Source: CBDUBS01 sp965365445 (GTDB lineage: Bacteria > Bacteroidota > Rhodothermia > Rhodothermales > DASSAV01). From it: 12,239 nt of DNA. The notes beneath the pieces were generated by a model, which searched no databases, was not told the origin of the DNA, and saw only the letters and a program-made list of their open reading frames with translations. The position numbers and the translations under genes were made by a program. Each line of letters opens with the position of its first letter. Position 1 is the first letter of the stretch. The stretch covers positions 1-12,239 of the forward strand of contig CBDUBS010000102.1 of assembly GCA_965365445.1 (NCBI GenBank), read 5' to 3'. Shown here piece after piece: positions 1-7,035 of the stretch.

Positions 1-2086
1 GGTCGTAATCCGGTACGCCGCGACCGGTAAGGCGGTACTCCTGGGCCGACAGGCCGAGATCGAACGGGGTGTAGGGCCGCCCGGAGAGGTAGCGCCAGCG
101 GAGTCCGATTTCCCACGACGTTCCGAGCCGGTACCCGGCGTTGGCCGAGAGGCTGTGGCGAACGTCCCAACTGGAGGGTTTGAGCACATCGTCCAGTCCG
201 GCGAACTCGCTGCGGGAAAGGGCATACGCCCCCTGAGCATACAGACGCCCGGTGCGTTTTTGCTGACCGGAAAGCTCGATGCCGTATGCGCGGCCGCGGC
301 CCGTTCCCACCAGCGGTTCGATGCCGACGAAGCCGTAATCGCCGCCGAGGTTGGCTACCGAGATGCGGGGGTCGCTTGCGGAGACAGGGTAGTTCCTGTA
401 GCGCTTGTAATACCCTTCCAGGGCCACCCGGAGACTGGAGCGCGGCTGCCAGGAGACGCCTGCCACGCCGTGATCGGCCCGGATGAAAGGAAGGCCGCTG
501 TTTACGTATTCGCCGTCGGCATCGCGCACGCCGAGCCAGGCGTATTCGGGGTGCTGGCGGAATACCCCCGTGGACACGTTGAGCATCCAGGCGGAGGTAA
601 GCATGTACGACAGACTGACCCGGGGGGAGAGGTACAGGTTGTCGTCGAGGAAGGAGGTAGCATCGAAGCGCAGCCCCGCATTCGTGATGAGCCGGTCGTT
701 CAGGGAGCGCCAGGTTAGCTGTCCGTAGCCGTGGCCCTGCCACACGGCGAAGGCGTCATCGAAGGCGATGGAAGTCGGGAAGGTCGTTCCGGGGCGAGCC
801 CGCTCGAAAAACCGGTTGCCGAGGCTCGCAAGGGTGAGGCCGCCGCCGTACCCGGCGATCAGGTTCCGCCGGAGGCGATAGTCGCCGTCCACCCGGAGGT
901 GGTTTTCCGCTTCGCGGGCGTCGCTGCGTAATACGGGCAGGCCGTCGGAGTCGTTATCGAGGAAGGAGAACGAAGTCATGGACCGGCTGAGCACGGTGGT
1001 GACGAATCCGCGCGGCATCAGGCGACGCCACACCAGCCCGTTCGTGTAACTCCACTGTTCGTTCTCGAGCACCCGGTCGAGGATCTCCTGCTCCTCGAAG
1101 GTCGGGTTTTCGGGGGTGTAGAAATCGAACTGGTCGATAGAGCCCACGCCTACGAACGAAAGCCGGTTCCTCGGATCGAGGTCGTACTCGATGCGCGTCT
1201 GGAAATCCCAGTAGTCGGGCCGAATGGGCAGGCCCAGCAGGCTGAACAGATACTGGAGGTAGGATCGGCGCGCCGAAAACAACCAGTTGCCGGAGCGGCC
1301 GAGGGGCCCATCGAGGGTGAGGCCGGCCTCCGCCGCCCCGAGGGTGAAATCTCCGGCTACCCGATCCGGGGAGCCGGGGCGGTTGCTGACGACGAGCACC
1401 GAGGAAAGGGCGTCTCCGTAACGCACGGGGAACCCGCCCGTAAAGAACTCCACCTCCCGGATGAAGTCGATGTTGAGCAGCCCGATGGCGCCTCCCGAGG
1501 CCCCCTGCGTGGCGAAGTGGTTGATCTGCGGGATCGGGACGCCGTCTACGAAATAGGCGTTTTCAGAGGGGCCGCCCCCGCGCACGAGCAGGTCGTTCCG
1601 GTTATCCACACCGCCCGTCACACCCGGCAGAGAGAGCAGCGACCGGGATATGTCGTTCTGCCCGCCGGGGGTTCGGCGGATTTCCTCCGCTCCGAGGGTC
1701 TGTACGGAGTTTGGCGCGTCCGGAGGGCGGGCGAACAGGTTGCCGACAACCGTTACGCCTTCCAGCTCCACCGCCGACTCCCGCATCTCGAAAACCAGAA
1801 GCGTAGGGCGGCTGGGCTGAATGACGATGTCGGATCTGGTGACCGTTTCGAAGCCCAGGAACGAGGCCTGCACCGTGTATACCCCGGGTGGGATTTGCTC
1901 AACGACGTACTCCCCCTCCGCATCGGTCGCCGCTCCTTTCGTATAGCCTACCAGAGAGACGTTCACGCCGGGCAGGGACGCCTGGGTGACCGCATCCACG
2001 ACGCGGCCGCGCAGGACGCCGTTCTGTGCCTGCACCGAGAGGGGCGCGGCCAATAATACCGGTAGCAGGAATCTGTAAACGTTCAT
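1..2086 (-). CDS. TonB-dependent outer-membrane receptor with CarboxypepD_reg-like N-terminal domain (3' end outside window)
   Basis: The frame reads open from an ATG at 2086 to the left edge (695 codons, no internal stop on a line-by-line translation). Residues 1-20 form a signal peptide (MNVYRFLLPVLLAAPLSVQA). Residues about 23-103 are a carboxypeptidase-regulatory-like beta-sandwich (GVLRGRVVDA, LPGVNV, TDAEGEY, IPPGVYTV). A TonB-box-like ELEGVTVVG follows at 108-115. The plug domain spans about 125-235 (SLLSLPGV, LLVRGG, YFVDGVPIP, EVEFFTGGFPVRYGDALSS). The rest is barrel-like beta-strand sequence; the GRPYTPF motif near the edge usually lies close to the C-terminus, so roughly the last hundred residues are probably missing. 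Such proteins import siderophores, cobalamin, glycans or peptides across the outer membrane using TonB energy. No SusD-type partner is visible, so a SusCD glycan role is not supported; the substrate is unknown. There is no clear Shine-Dalgarno before the ATG, which is common in Bacteroidota. Family call is firm; substrate is not. Confidence 0.93.
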   Translation of the reverse strand, partial: MNVYRFLLPVLLAAPLSVQAQNGVLRGRVVDAVTQASLPGVNVSLVGYTKGAATDAEGEYVVEQIPPGVYTVQASFLGFETVTRSDIVIQPSRPTLLVFEMRESAVELEGVTVVGNLFARPPDAPNSVQTLGAEEIRRTPGGQNDISRSLLSLPGVTGGVDNRNDLLVRGGGPSENAYFVDGVPIPQINHFATQGASGGAIGLLNIDFIREVEFFTGGFPVRYGDALSSVLVVSNRPGSPDRVAGDFTLGAAEAGLTLDGPLGRSGNWLFSARRSYLQYLFSLLGLPIRPDYWDFQTRIEYDLDPRNRLSFVGVGSIDQFDFYTPENPTFEEQEILDRVLENEQWSYTNGLVWRRLMPRGFVTTVLSRSMTSFSFLDNDSDGLPVLRSDAREAENHLRVDGDYRLRRNLIAGYGGGLTLASLGNRFFERARPGTTFPTSIAFDDAFAVWQGHGYGQLTWRSLNDRLITNAGLRFDATSFLDDNLYLSPRVSLSYMLTSAWMLNVSTGVFRQHPEYAWLGVRDADGEYVNSGLPFIRADHGVAGVSWQPRSSLRVALEGYYKRYRNYPVSASDPRISVANLGGDYGFVGIEPLVGTGRGRAYGIELSGQQKRTGRLYAQGAYALSRSEFAGLDDVLKPSSWDVRHSLSANAGYRLGTSWEIGLRWRYLSGRPYTPFDLGLSAQEYRLTGRGVPDYD

Positions 2087-2113
2087 AACACGGTTAACGA
2101 ACGTTTTACCCCG

Positions 2114-2203
2114 CTGTTTCAGCCGGTGGAAGTTTATTTCACCTACCCGGATTTTGCCTACATCGGGTTGCGGCATTCCCTCACAGCACTTCGACTGAAA
2201 CAG
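2114..2203. repeat. Perfect 9-nt inverted repeat (CTGTTTCAG / CTGAAACAG) between divergent genes
   Basis: CTGTTTCAG at 2114-2122 and its exact reverse complement CTGAAACAG at 2195-2203 lie 72 nt apart in the 173-nt gap between the receptor gene (start 2086, minus) and the small plus-strand gene (start 2260). Similarity extends outward imperfectly (CCGC before the first copy, GGCGG after the second). Each copy is itself a dyad of the form CTG-N3-CAG. This would suit paired operator sites for a dimeric regulator or a long-range stem, but chance cannot be excluded. No convincing -33/-7 Bacteroidota-type or sigma70-type promoter was seen in the gap. Confidence 0.35.
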
Positions 2204-2246
2204 GCGGTATTTAGGATAGTCCGCTGCTGATTCAACTACTGCACCC

Positions 2247-2252
2247 GAGGTG
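2247..2252 (+). promoter_or_regulatory. Shine-Dalgarno GAGGTG for the small gene at 2260
   Basis: GAGGTG matches the anti-Shine-Dalgarno core and sits 7 nt before the ATG at 2260. It is one of the better ribosome-binding sites in the window and supports this start and the reality of the small gene. Confidence 0.55.
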
Positions 2253-2259
2253 GTCGGTC

Positions 2260-2547
2260 ATGTTGCCTGTAACTCCCAATCGTCCGCTGGAGCATTTCCG
2301 GGAGTGCGTCGCCCGGGCAGCCGCAGAGATGCGACATGCCGTCGAGGCGTGCAACAACCTGGATAGCGCCCCTCTTGCCGTAATCGATGCCGATCTGGAG
2401 CGAGACATCGAACACCTGTCCGTCCGTCTGGACACGACGACCCGGCAGATTGCCGCCATTGTCGTGGCGATGGAAAAGGTAATGCGCAGGGTGCAGCCGC
2501 ACTCCGGCAACGGGTCGGCCCCGTTGCACGCCGTCGTGCACAAATGA
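2260..2547 (+). CDS. Small hypothetical protein, 95 aa, predicted helical and cytoplasmic
   Basis: I do not recognise this protein. It is 95 aa with no signal peptide or membrane segment. Two helical stretches are likely: residues about 9-34 (PLEHFRECVARAAAEMRHAV region) and about 40-78 (DADLERDIEHLSVRLD, then TTRQIAAIVVAMEKVMRRV), the second with heptad-like hydrophobic spacing that suits a coiled coil or helical hairpin. There are two cysteines (16 and 31), and the tail after residue 79 is probably disordered. Support for a real gene: a GAGGTG ribosome-binding site at good spacing, GC-rich third positions, fit to the gap between its neighbours, and natural-looking amphipathic composition. 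It ends 9 nt before the stop codon of the convergent M1 peptidase gene. A minus-strand reading frame covers the same region but runs into the peptidase gene and has no recognisable domain, so the plus frame is preferred. Function unknown. Confidence 0.6.
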   Translation: MLPVTPNRPLEHFRECVARAAAEMRHAVEACNNLDSAPLAVIDADLERDIEHLSVRLDTTTRQIAAIVVAMEKVMRRVQPHSGNGSAPLHAVVHK

Positions 2548-2556
2548 ACCGGGCGG

Positions 2557-4494
2557 TCAGGGAGCGGAGCGGCGTTTCCAGACGTTGTTGGCCCGGTTGA
2601 TATCCGGCAGGAGGCTTCGCGGGTCGAGGCGCACCTCGGCCGCCTCGCCGGGGAGGCGCGCTTCAAACGTATCGGAGTAACGCCACGAGTCGGCCGGGAA
2701 GCGCAGCGTTTCCGATGAACCGTTCGTATAGGTTACGAGCAGTTCCAGGGGCAAAACGAGCGGTTCCTGATTCGTAAGGGTAACCACGGTTTCGGGACCG
2801 GAGGTTTCCACCTCGGTCACCGCCTGATCGAGCGTGTAACTGGTATAAAACCAGCCCCGCCAGAACCAGTCCAGGTCTTCGCCCGTTACGTGCTCCATGG
2901 TGCGGAAGAAATCGGCCGGCTGTGGATGTTTGAACGCCCAGCGGTGGGTGTATTCCCGAAAGGCCCGGTCGAAGCGCTCCGGGCCGAGCACGTACTCCCG
3001 GAGCAGGATGAGCCCGACGGCCGGTTTGCGGTAGGCCAGGAATCCGATCAGCCCGCCGCGCATGTCGTCCGGGGCGGTGGCAATGGGTTCGGCGTCTTCG
3101 AGCGCCGCCATCTGACTGGATACGAATCCGGCGGAGTACGTAGGGTCCAACCGGGCATGTTCCCCCAGGAAGGCCAGCGCGGAGTAATAGTTCATGAAGG
3201 AATCGAATCCTTCATCCATCCACGCATGGCGGCGTTCGTTGCTTCCTACGATCATCGGAAACCAGCTGTGGCCGAATTCGTGGTCGGTGACGCCAAACAG
3301 GTCCTCGCCGCGCGCGTGCACCGAGCAGAATACGATCATCGGGTACTCCATGCCCCCTACCACGCCGGCCACGTTTACGGCCGTGGGGTACGGATACGGA
3401 AACCATTTCTCCGAGTAGTAGCGAATGGCATGGCGGGCGTACCGGGTGGATTCCTCCCAGCCCGGCTCCCTGTAGCCGAGCCCTTCCCGGGGGTAGACCG
3501 ATTGTACGAGCACGCCGTTCCATCCGGCGGCATCCCAGATGAACGCCTTCGATGCGGCCCAGGCAAAGTCGCGTACGTTTTCGGCCCGAAACTTCCAGGT
3601 CAGGGGTTCCCGGCCCGCCGGCCGCGTTTCTCTCCGGCCCACTTCTTTCGGCCCGATGATGAGCACCGGATCCTCGCTCGTGCGGGCCGCCTCGAGGCGG
3701 CGGTTCTGCTCCGGCGTGAGCACCTCCCCGGCGTTCCGGAGGTCGCCGGTAGCCGACACGATCATATCGTGCGGGACGGTCAGCTCGACGTCGTAGCGGC
3801 CGTACTCCAGGTAGAATTCGCCCTGACCCAGGTACGGCAGCGTGTCCCACCCGTGCACGTCGTCGTACACGAACAGGCGGGGATGCCACTGGGCGATCTG
3901 GAATACGGGTCCCTGCTCGGCGTCGTATATACCCATGCGGTCGGCCCCGTATTCGGGAATGCGAAAGCGGAAGTCGATTTCGAGCCGAAGCGAGTCGCCG
4001 TAGGGCAGCAGCGGGCGGGGCAGATCCAGCCGCATCCGCGTATCCTCGATGTGAGGTTTGAGCCGGATGGGGCCCGTCGGGCTTTGCAACTCGATACGGG
4101 AGAGGTGGAACCCGCCGTCATCGAACGACCCGCTGTACCGGCTTCCGGAGGGTTGCAGGGCGGCCCCCCGGCTGCGGGAGGCGAACAGGTTCTGGTCGAG
4201 CTGGAACCACAACACCCGCAGGGTATCCGGGGAGTGGTTGACGTAGGTAACCGTCTCCGACCCTTCGATGCGGCCGGCGCGCGCGTCAAGGGCGGCGCGT
4301 ATGTGGTAATCGACGCGCTGCTGCCAGTACGCCGGCCCCGGCTCGCCCGAGGCGGTGCGCACGGCGTTCGGCTCCGGAAGGGGGAGCGGGTCCCACAGGT
4401 TGGTCGTCGGACGCGGGGCATCCGGGGGGCCGGGCTGCGCCCCGGCAAGAAGCGGCAGAAGCACCCATATGAGTAGAACGAAACGGCGGACCAT
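2557..4494 (-). CDS. Exported M1-family zinc metallopeptidase (aminopeptidase)
   Basis: The product is 645 aa. Residues 1-19 are a signal peptide (MVRRFVLLIWVLLPLLAGA) with no lipobox cysteine, so export to periplasm or outside as a soluble protein is likely. The N-terminal beta-saddle domain of M1 enzymes covers about 55-300. The substrate-anchoring motif is GGMEYP at 380-385, the Bacteroidota-style equivalent of GxMEN. The zinc site is complete: HEFGH at 405-409 and the third ligand E428 after exactly 18 residues (HExxH-x18-E). Y488 in AYRKPAVG is a candidate for the transition-state tyrosine. A helical region (490-550) and a short C-terminal beta domain (560-630) follow. The family removes N-terminal residues from peptides. 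The start at 4494 is chosen because it opens the signal peptide and has GAGGG 7 nt upstream; the frame stays open to 4719 but that would run into divergent mnmA. Peptide scavenging is the inferred role. Confidence 0.92.
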   Translation of the reverse strand: MVRRFVLLIWVLLPLLAGAQPGPPDAPRPTTNLWDPLPLPEPNAVRTASGEPGPAYWQQRVDYHIRAALDARAGRIEGSETVTYVNHSPDTLRVLWFQLDQNLFASRSRGAALQPSGSRYSGSFDDGGFHLSRIELQSPTGPIRLKPHIEDTRMRLDLPRPLLPYGDSLRLEIDFRFRIPEYGADRMGIYDAEQGPVFQIAQWHPRLFVYDDVHGWDTLPYLGQGEFYLEYGRYDVELTVPHDMIVSATGDLRNAGEVLTPEQNRRLEAARTSEDPVLIIGPKEVGRRETRPAGREPLTWKFRAENVRDFAWAASKAFIWDAAGWNGVLVQSVYPREGLGYREPGWEESTRYARHAIRYYSEKWFPYPYPTAVNVAGVVGGMEYPMIVFCSVHARGEDLFGVTDHEFGHSWFPMIVGSNERRHAWMDEGFDSFMNYYSALAFLGEHARLDPTYSAGFVSSQMAALEDAEPIATAPDDMRGGLIGFLAYRKPAVGLILLREYVLGPERFDRAFREYTHRWAFKHPQPADFFRTMEHVTGEDLDWFWRGWFYTSYTLDQAVTEVETSGPETVVTLTNQEPLVLPLELLVTYTNGSSETLRFPADSWRYSDTFEARLPGEAAEVRLDPRSLLPDINRANNVWKRRSAP

Positions 4495-4612
4495 GCAGGC
4501 GCCCTCGGGATCGGAAAGGTAAAACCCCGGAACGACAGGACGGCTCAGCGGGTTTCCGGAACGTCCGGTGGGCCCTGCCGTAGAAGCGGCCAATTCATCG
4601 AAAAGAAAGAAT
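4495..4612. promoter_or_regulatory. Divergent intergenic region, M1 peptidase / mnmA
   Basis: These 118 nt separate two divergent start codons and must hold the upstream promoters of both genes unless transcripts enter from outside. No consensus promoter could be picked with confidence. Visible structure: a direct repeat CCGGAACG at 4527-4534 and 4556-4563, and a small perfect dyad CCGGA-ACG-TCCGG at 4556-4568 that includes the second copy. These may be chance in GC-rich DNA. Confidence 0.3.
4502..4506 (-). promoter_or_regulatory. Shine-Dalgarno GAGGG that decides the M1 peptidase start
   Basis: On the minus strand GAGGG lies 7 nt upstream of the ATG at 4494. Together with the signal peptide that begins at this ATG, it argues against longer in-frame starts further upstream. 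Confidence 0.5.
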
Positions 4613-5725
4613 ATGAGCGAAAACGGAAAAGTGCTCGTAGCGATGAGCGGCGGCGTGGATTCGTCGGTGGCGGCCGCACTCCTGCACCGGCAGGGGTACG
4701 AGGTCATCGGAATCACCATGAAAACGTGGGATTACGCGGCATGCGGGGTGCGCGGCGGCAAGCAGATCGGGTGTTGCTCGGTCGATTCGATGAACGACGC
4801 CCGCGGCGTAGCCCACGCCTTCGACTTTCCGCACTTCACGGTGGACATCCGGGAAGAGTTCGGCGACTGGGTGATCCGCCGGTTCACCGACGAGTACCTC
4901 GCGGGACGCACCCCGAACCCGTGCGTGCTGTGCAACACGCACATCAAATGGGATGCCCTGCTGCGCCGCGCCGACGACCTGGGCTGCCGGTACATCGCGA
5001 CGGGGCACTACGCCCGCGTGCGCTACGACGAAATGCTCGGGCGGCATGTGCTCATGCAGGGTCTGGACAGGGCAAAAGACCAGAGCTATGCCCTGTGGGG
5101 GTTGCCGCAGGAACACCTCGCCCGGTCTCTGTTCCCCCTCGGCCGCTTCACGAAGCCGGAAATCCGGCGCATGGCCGCCGAGATGGGTCTGGATCGGGTA
5201 GCCGACAAACCGGACTCTTACGAAATCTGTTTCGTGCCGGATAACGACTACCGCCGGTTTCTGAGGGACCGGGAGCCGGAACGCACCCGGACCGTGCAGG
5301 GAGGGCCGTTCGTCCTGAGCGACGGCGCCGTCATCGGGCGGCACGACGGGTATCCGTTTTACACCATCGGGCAGCGCCACGGGCTCGGTCTGGCCCTCGG
5401 GTATCCGGCGTACGTCACCCACATCGATGCGGAGACGAACACCATTACGGTAGGCCCGGAGAGCGAGCTGCATGGGCGGGAGCTCGTCGCCCGGCAAATC
5501 AATCTCATCAAGTACGGGCGGCTCGACGGCCCACTGGAAGCCGGGGGCAGAATCCGGTACAAGGACGAAGGAGCCCCCTGCCGGGTCATCCAGACCGATG
5601 ACGACGAACTCAGGGTGACGTTCTCATCGCCCCGCCGGGCGATCACGCCCGGCCAGTCAGTGGTGCTGTACGAGGGTGAGGACGTGATCGGGGGAGGATG
5701 GATACACGAAGTGGAAGGGCCATAA
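4613..5725 (+). CDS. mnmA: tRNA-specific 2-thiouridylase MnmA
   Basis: The 370-aa product has the full length of the family. MnmA adenylates and then thiolates C2 of U34 in the tRNAs for Lys, Glu and Gln, taking sulfur from a persulfide relay. The ATP-pyrophosphatase PP-loop is SGGVDSS at 12-18. The catalytic region is GRTPNPCVLCNTHIKWD at 98-114: by alignment with E. coli MnmA (PNPDILCN), C107 is the nucleophile, and C104 is an extra cysteine seen in many homologues. C206 in SYEICFVPDNDY is the second catalytic cysteine. TGHYARV (130-136) and GQRHGLGL (253-260) are also typical. The C-terminal third (about 225-365) is the central and beta-barrel tRNA-binding part. The start at 4613 is preferred over an in-frame ATG at 4568 because the homologous region begins at GKVLVAMSGG; the ribosome-binding site is only a weak purine run (AAAGAAAGA). 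Apparently monocistronic and essential-type housekeeping. Confidence 0.97.
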   Translation: MSENGKVLVAMSGGVDSSVAAALLHRQGYEVIGITMKTWDYAACGVRGGKQIGCCSVDSMNDARGVAHAFDFPHFTVDIREEFGDWVIRRFTDEYLAGRTPNPCVLCNTHIKWDALLRRADDLGCRYIATGHYARVRYDEMLGRHVLMQGLDRAKDQSYALWGLPQEHLARSLFPLGRFTKPEIRRMAAEMGLDRVADKPDSYEICFVPDNDYRRFLRDREPERTRTVQGGPFVLSDGAVIGRHDGYPFYTIGQRHGLGLALGYPAYVTHIDAETNTITVGPESELHGRELVARQINLIKYGRLDGPLEAGGRIRYKDEGAPCRVIQTDDDELRVTFSSPRRAITPGQSVVLYEGEDVIGGGWIHEVEGP

Positions 5726-5820
5726 AAAAACGCCCCGCCGGATCGCGCCCCCTGCCTCCGGCCCCGCCTTGTAAGTCGGAATGGGCGGCGGAGATCGGAA
5801 GCAGGAACCCGGCAGGGCGT
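5724..5820 (-). terminator. Long-stem intrinsic terminator for the glsB-like gene; its T-run overlaps the mnmA stop codon
   Basis: The outer stem pairs 5730-5741 (ACGCCCCGCCGG) with 5809-5820 (CCGGCAGGGCGT), 11 of 12 positions. Inside, CCTGC (5751-5755) can pair with GCAGG (5801-5805), and a CTCCG/CGGAG pairing lies further in, giving a long imperfect hairpin. Read on the minus strand, the stem ends and is followed by seven T (complement of the A-run 5724-5730), the classic intrinsic terminator layout, about 26 nt after the stop of the minus gene at 5846. On the plus strand no T-run follows, so it would not be a standard terminator for mnmA. The A-run includes the last two bases of the mnmA stop codon TAA. 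Confidence 0.6.
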
Positions 5821-5830
5821 ATGGATCATT

Positions 5831-5845
5831 CCGGTTGAGAACCGG
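5831..5845. repeat. Small perfect hairpin directly after the glsB-like stop codon
   Basis: CCGGTT (5831-5836), loop GAG, AACCGG (5840-5845) forms a 6-bp perfect stem that abuts the stop codon of the minus gene (5846-5848). It has no adjacent T-run. It may protect the 3' end of the transcript or add to the longer terminator downstream. Confidence 0.4.
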
Positions 5846-6115
5846 TTATCGCATGGCGCCGCGCGTGAACAGGTTCACGATGGCCAGCAGCACGATGGCG
5901 CCGAGAAGCGAAACAAGAAGCGCCCCGATGCTGAAGTCGCCGCCGGTGATGCTGCCCGTATCGAAAATGGGCGACAGCAGCCAACCGGCCAGAAGCGCCC
6001 CGACGATGCCCACGACGACGTTGAGCAGCAACCCCTGCTGCGCGTCCGTATGCATGATCTTGCTGGCAAGCCACCCGAGGATGCCACCGATAAGGATGAT
6101 GAGTAGAATGGTCAT
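5846..6115 (-). CDS. GlsB/YeaQ/YmgE family small membrane protein
   Basis: The 89-aa protein is almost entirely hydrophobic, with three predicted membrane segments at about 3-20, 27-47 and 63-83, the size and topology of the transglycosylase-associated (Tgly_assoc) family. Typical family features are the glycine-rich first helix (ILIGGILGWLASKIM), the GLLLNVVVGIVGALLAGWL second segment, and the SIGALLVSLLGAIVLLAIVNL third segment. Members sit in the inner membrane and are often induced by acid, osmotic or stationary-phase stress; the biochemical function is not established. The start at 6115 has GGAG 8 nt upstream. It is divergent from the ABC ATPase gene and convergent with mnmA, so it is probably transcribed alone, ending at the hairpin-plus-T-run terminator. 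Confidence 0.88.
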   Translation of the reverse strand: MTILLIILIGGILGWLASKIMHTDAQQGLLLNVVVGIVGALLAGWLLSPIFDTGSITGGDFSIGALLVSLLGAIVLLAIVNLFTRGAMR

Positions 6116-6255
6116 AGCGTGTTCTCCGGATAGATTAAAAAGACAGAATGAAGGTCGTTTCGCAAACTACAGGGAGCAAACCCGTCGCACCGAAACCTTG
6201 TGCCCCTCTTTCTTGAAGAGCTTGATACGAAACCCGGCGTCGGCCTTCTAAATGC
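6116..6255. promoter_or_regulatory. Divergent intergenic region, glsB-like / ABC operon
   Basis: These 140 nt are locally AT-richer than the surroundings (for example the TAGATTAAAAAG stretch at 6131-6142) and should hold promoters for both directions. A short dyad CTCTT-TCTTG-AAGAG lies at 6206-6220. No promoter consensus could be assigned. The ABC ATPase ATG at 6256 has no clear Shine-Dalgarno. Confidence 0.35.
6124..6127 (-). promoter_or_regulatory. Shine-Dalgarno GGAG for the glsB-like gene
   Basis: On the minus strand CCGGAGAAC places GGAG 8 nt before the ATG at 6115. It is one of only a few clear ribosome-binding sites in the window. Confidence 0.5.
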
Positions 6256-7035
6256 ATGAACGTTACAACGTCGCGGCGTCCCTCCCCGCTCGTGCTGGAG
6301 GTGCAATCGCTGAGCAAGCATTACCAGGGCCTCCGCGCCGTCGATGAACTAACGTTTGGGGTTCGGCAGAATGAACTGGTTGGCCTGCTCGGTCCGAACG
6401 GGGCCGGAAAAACCACCACGATCAACATGCTGCTCGGGGTGCTGGCGCCGTCGTCCGGCTCCATCCGGATTCAGGGCGTCGATCTGGCCGCCGACCGATC
6501 CCGGGCGCTGGAGCGCACCAATTTCGCCGCCGTGTACGCGCCGCTGCCGGGCAACCTGACGGTGTACGAAAATCTGCGGGTATTCAGCCTCGTTTACGGC
6601 GTCGAGCGGGCGGCCCGGCGTATAGGGGAAGTGATGGAGGAACTGGACCTCGAGCCCTTCCGAAACACCCGGTGCGGGGTGCTTTCTTCCGGCGAGCAGA
6701 CCCGCGTGGCGCTGGCGAAGGCCCTGCTCAACCGCCCGCGGCTGCTTCTGCTGGACGAGCCGACCGCCTCGCTCGACCCCGCCACCGCCCGCGACATCCG
6801 GGCGGAGATCCGCCGGTATGCCACTGAAAGCGGCGTAGGCGTGCTCTGGACATCGCACAACATGTACGAAGTGGAGGCCGTATGCGACCGGGTGCTGTTC
6901 CTCTCCCGGGGGAAAATCCTGCTCGAAGGCGATCCGAAAACGTTGCCCGCTCGCCATGGGAAAAGCACGCTCGAAGAATTGTTCATCACGGTAGCGCGGG
7001 AACCGCTCACCCTCGGGCAGGGCGTGGAAGCATGA
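6256..7035 (+). CDS. ABC-2 type transporter, ATP-binding protein
   Basis: This 259-aa nucleotide-binding subunit powers the membrane partner encoded immediately downstream. Walker A is GPNGAGKT at 46-53, the signature loop is LSSGEQ at 143-148 (variant of LSGGQ), Walker B is LLLLDEP at 163-169, the D-loop is ASLD at 171-174, and the switch histidine is H201 in TSHNM. The stretch where most ABC proteins carry the Q-loop glutamine reads AAVYAPLPGNLTVYENL (91-107), with no glutamine in the expected place. The C-terminal 50 residues are a short extension. Homologues pair with ABC-2 permeases for drug, polysaccharide or lipid export; the substrate here cannot be read from sequence. The stop overlaps the permease start by ATGA (7032-7035), indicating translational coupling. 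The start at 6256 was chosen over an out-of-frame ATG at 6252. Confidence 0.95.
   Translation: MNVTTSRRPSPLVLEVQSLSKHYQGLRAVDELTFGVRQNELVGLLGPNGAGKTTTINMLLGVLAPSSGSIRIQGVDLAADRSRALERTNFAAVYAPLPGNLTVYENLRVFSLVYGVERAARRIGEVMEELDLEPFRNTRCGVLSSGEQTRVALAKALLNRPRLLLLDEPTASLDPATARDIRAEIRRYATESGVGVLWTSHNMYEVEAVCDRVLFLSRGKILLEGDPKTLPARHGKSTLEELFITVAREPLTLGQGVEA

Noticed and set aside
1..2086. Possible frameshift or pseudogene in the TonB receptor
   Set aside because: Codon-by-codon reading of the minus strand from 2086 to 1 found no stop and continuous barrel-like sequence.
2232..2666. Minus-strand open frame over the small plus-strand gene
   Set aside because: It overlaps the C-terminal end of the M1 peptidase gene, has no recognisable domain, and the opposing plus frame has a better ribosome-binding site and composition.
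2890..4476. Long plus-strand open frame antisense to the M1 peptidase gene
   Set aside because: GC-rich DNA keeps antisense frames open. The translation has no recognisable domain and is rich in the Arg/Gly/Pro/Val expected of a shadow, while the minus strand encodes a complete zinc peptidase.
2557..4494. SusCD-type polysaccharide utilisation locus (receptor plus neighbours)
   Set aside because: No SusD-like lipoprotein is present, the receptor and the GH13 enzymes are about 7 kb apart with unrelated genes between, and the GH13 enzymes lack visible export signals (the second cannot be judged at its missing N-terminus).
4495..4719. N-terminal extension of the M1 peptidase by 75 codons
   Set aside because: It would bury the signal peptide internally and overlap divergent mnmA; the ATG at 4494 has a ribosome-binding site.
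4595..5497. Minus-strand open frame antisense to mnmA
   Set aside because: Shadow; the mnmA frame has every family motif.
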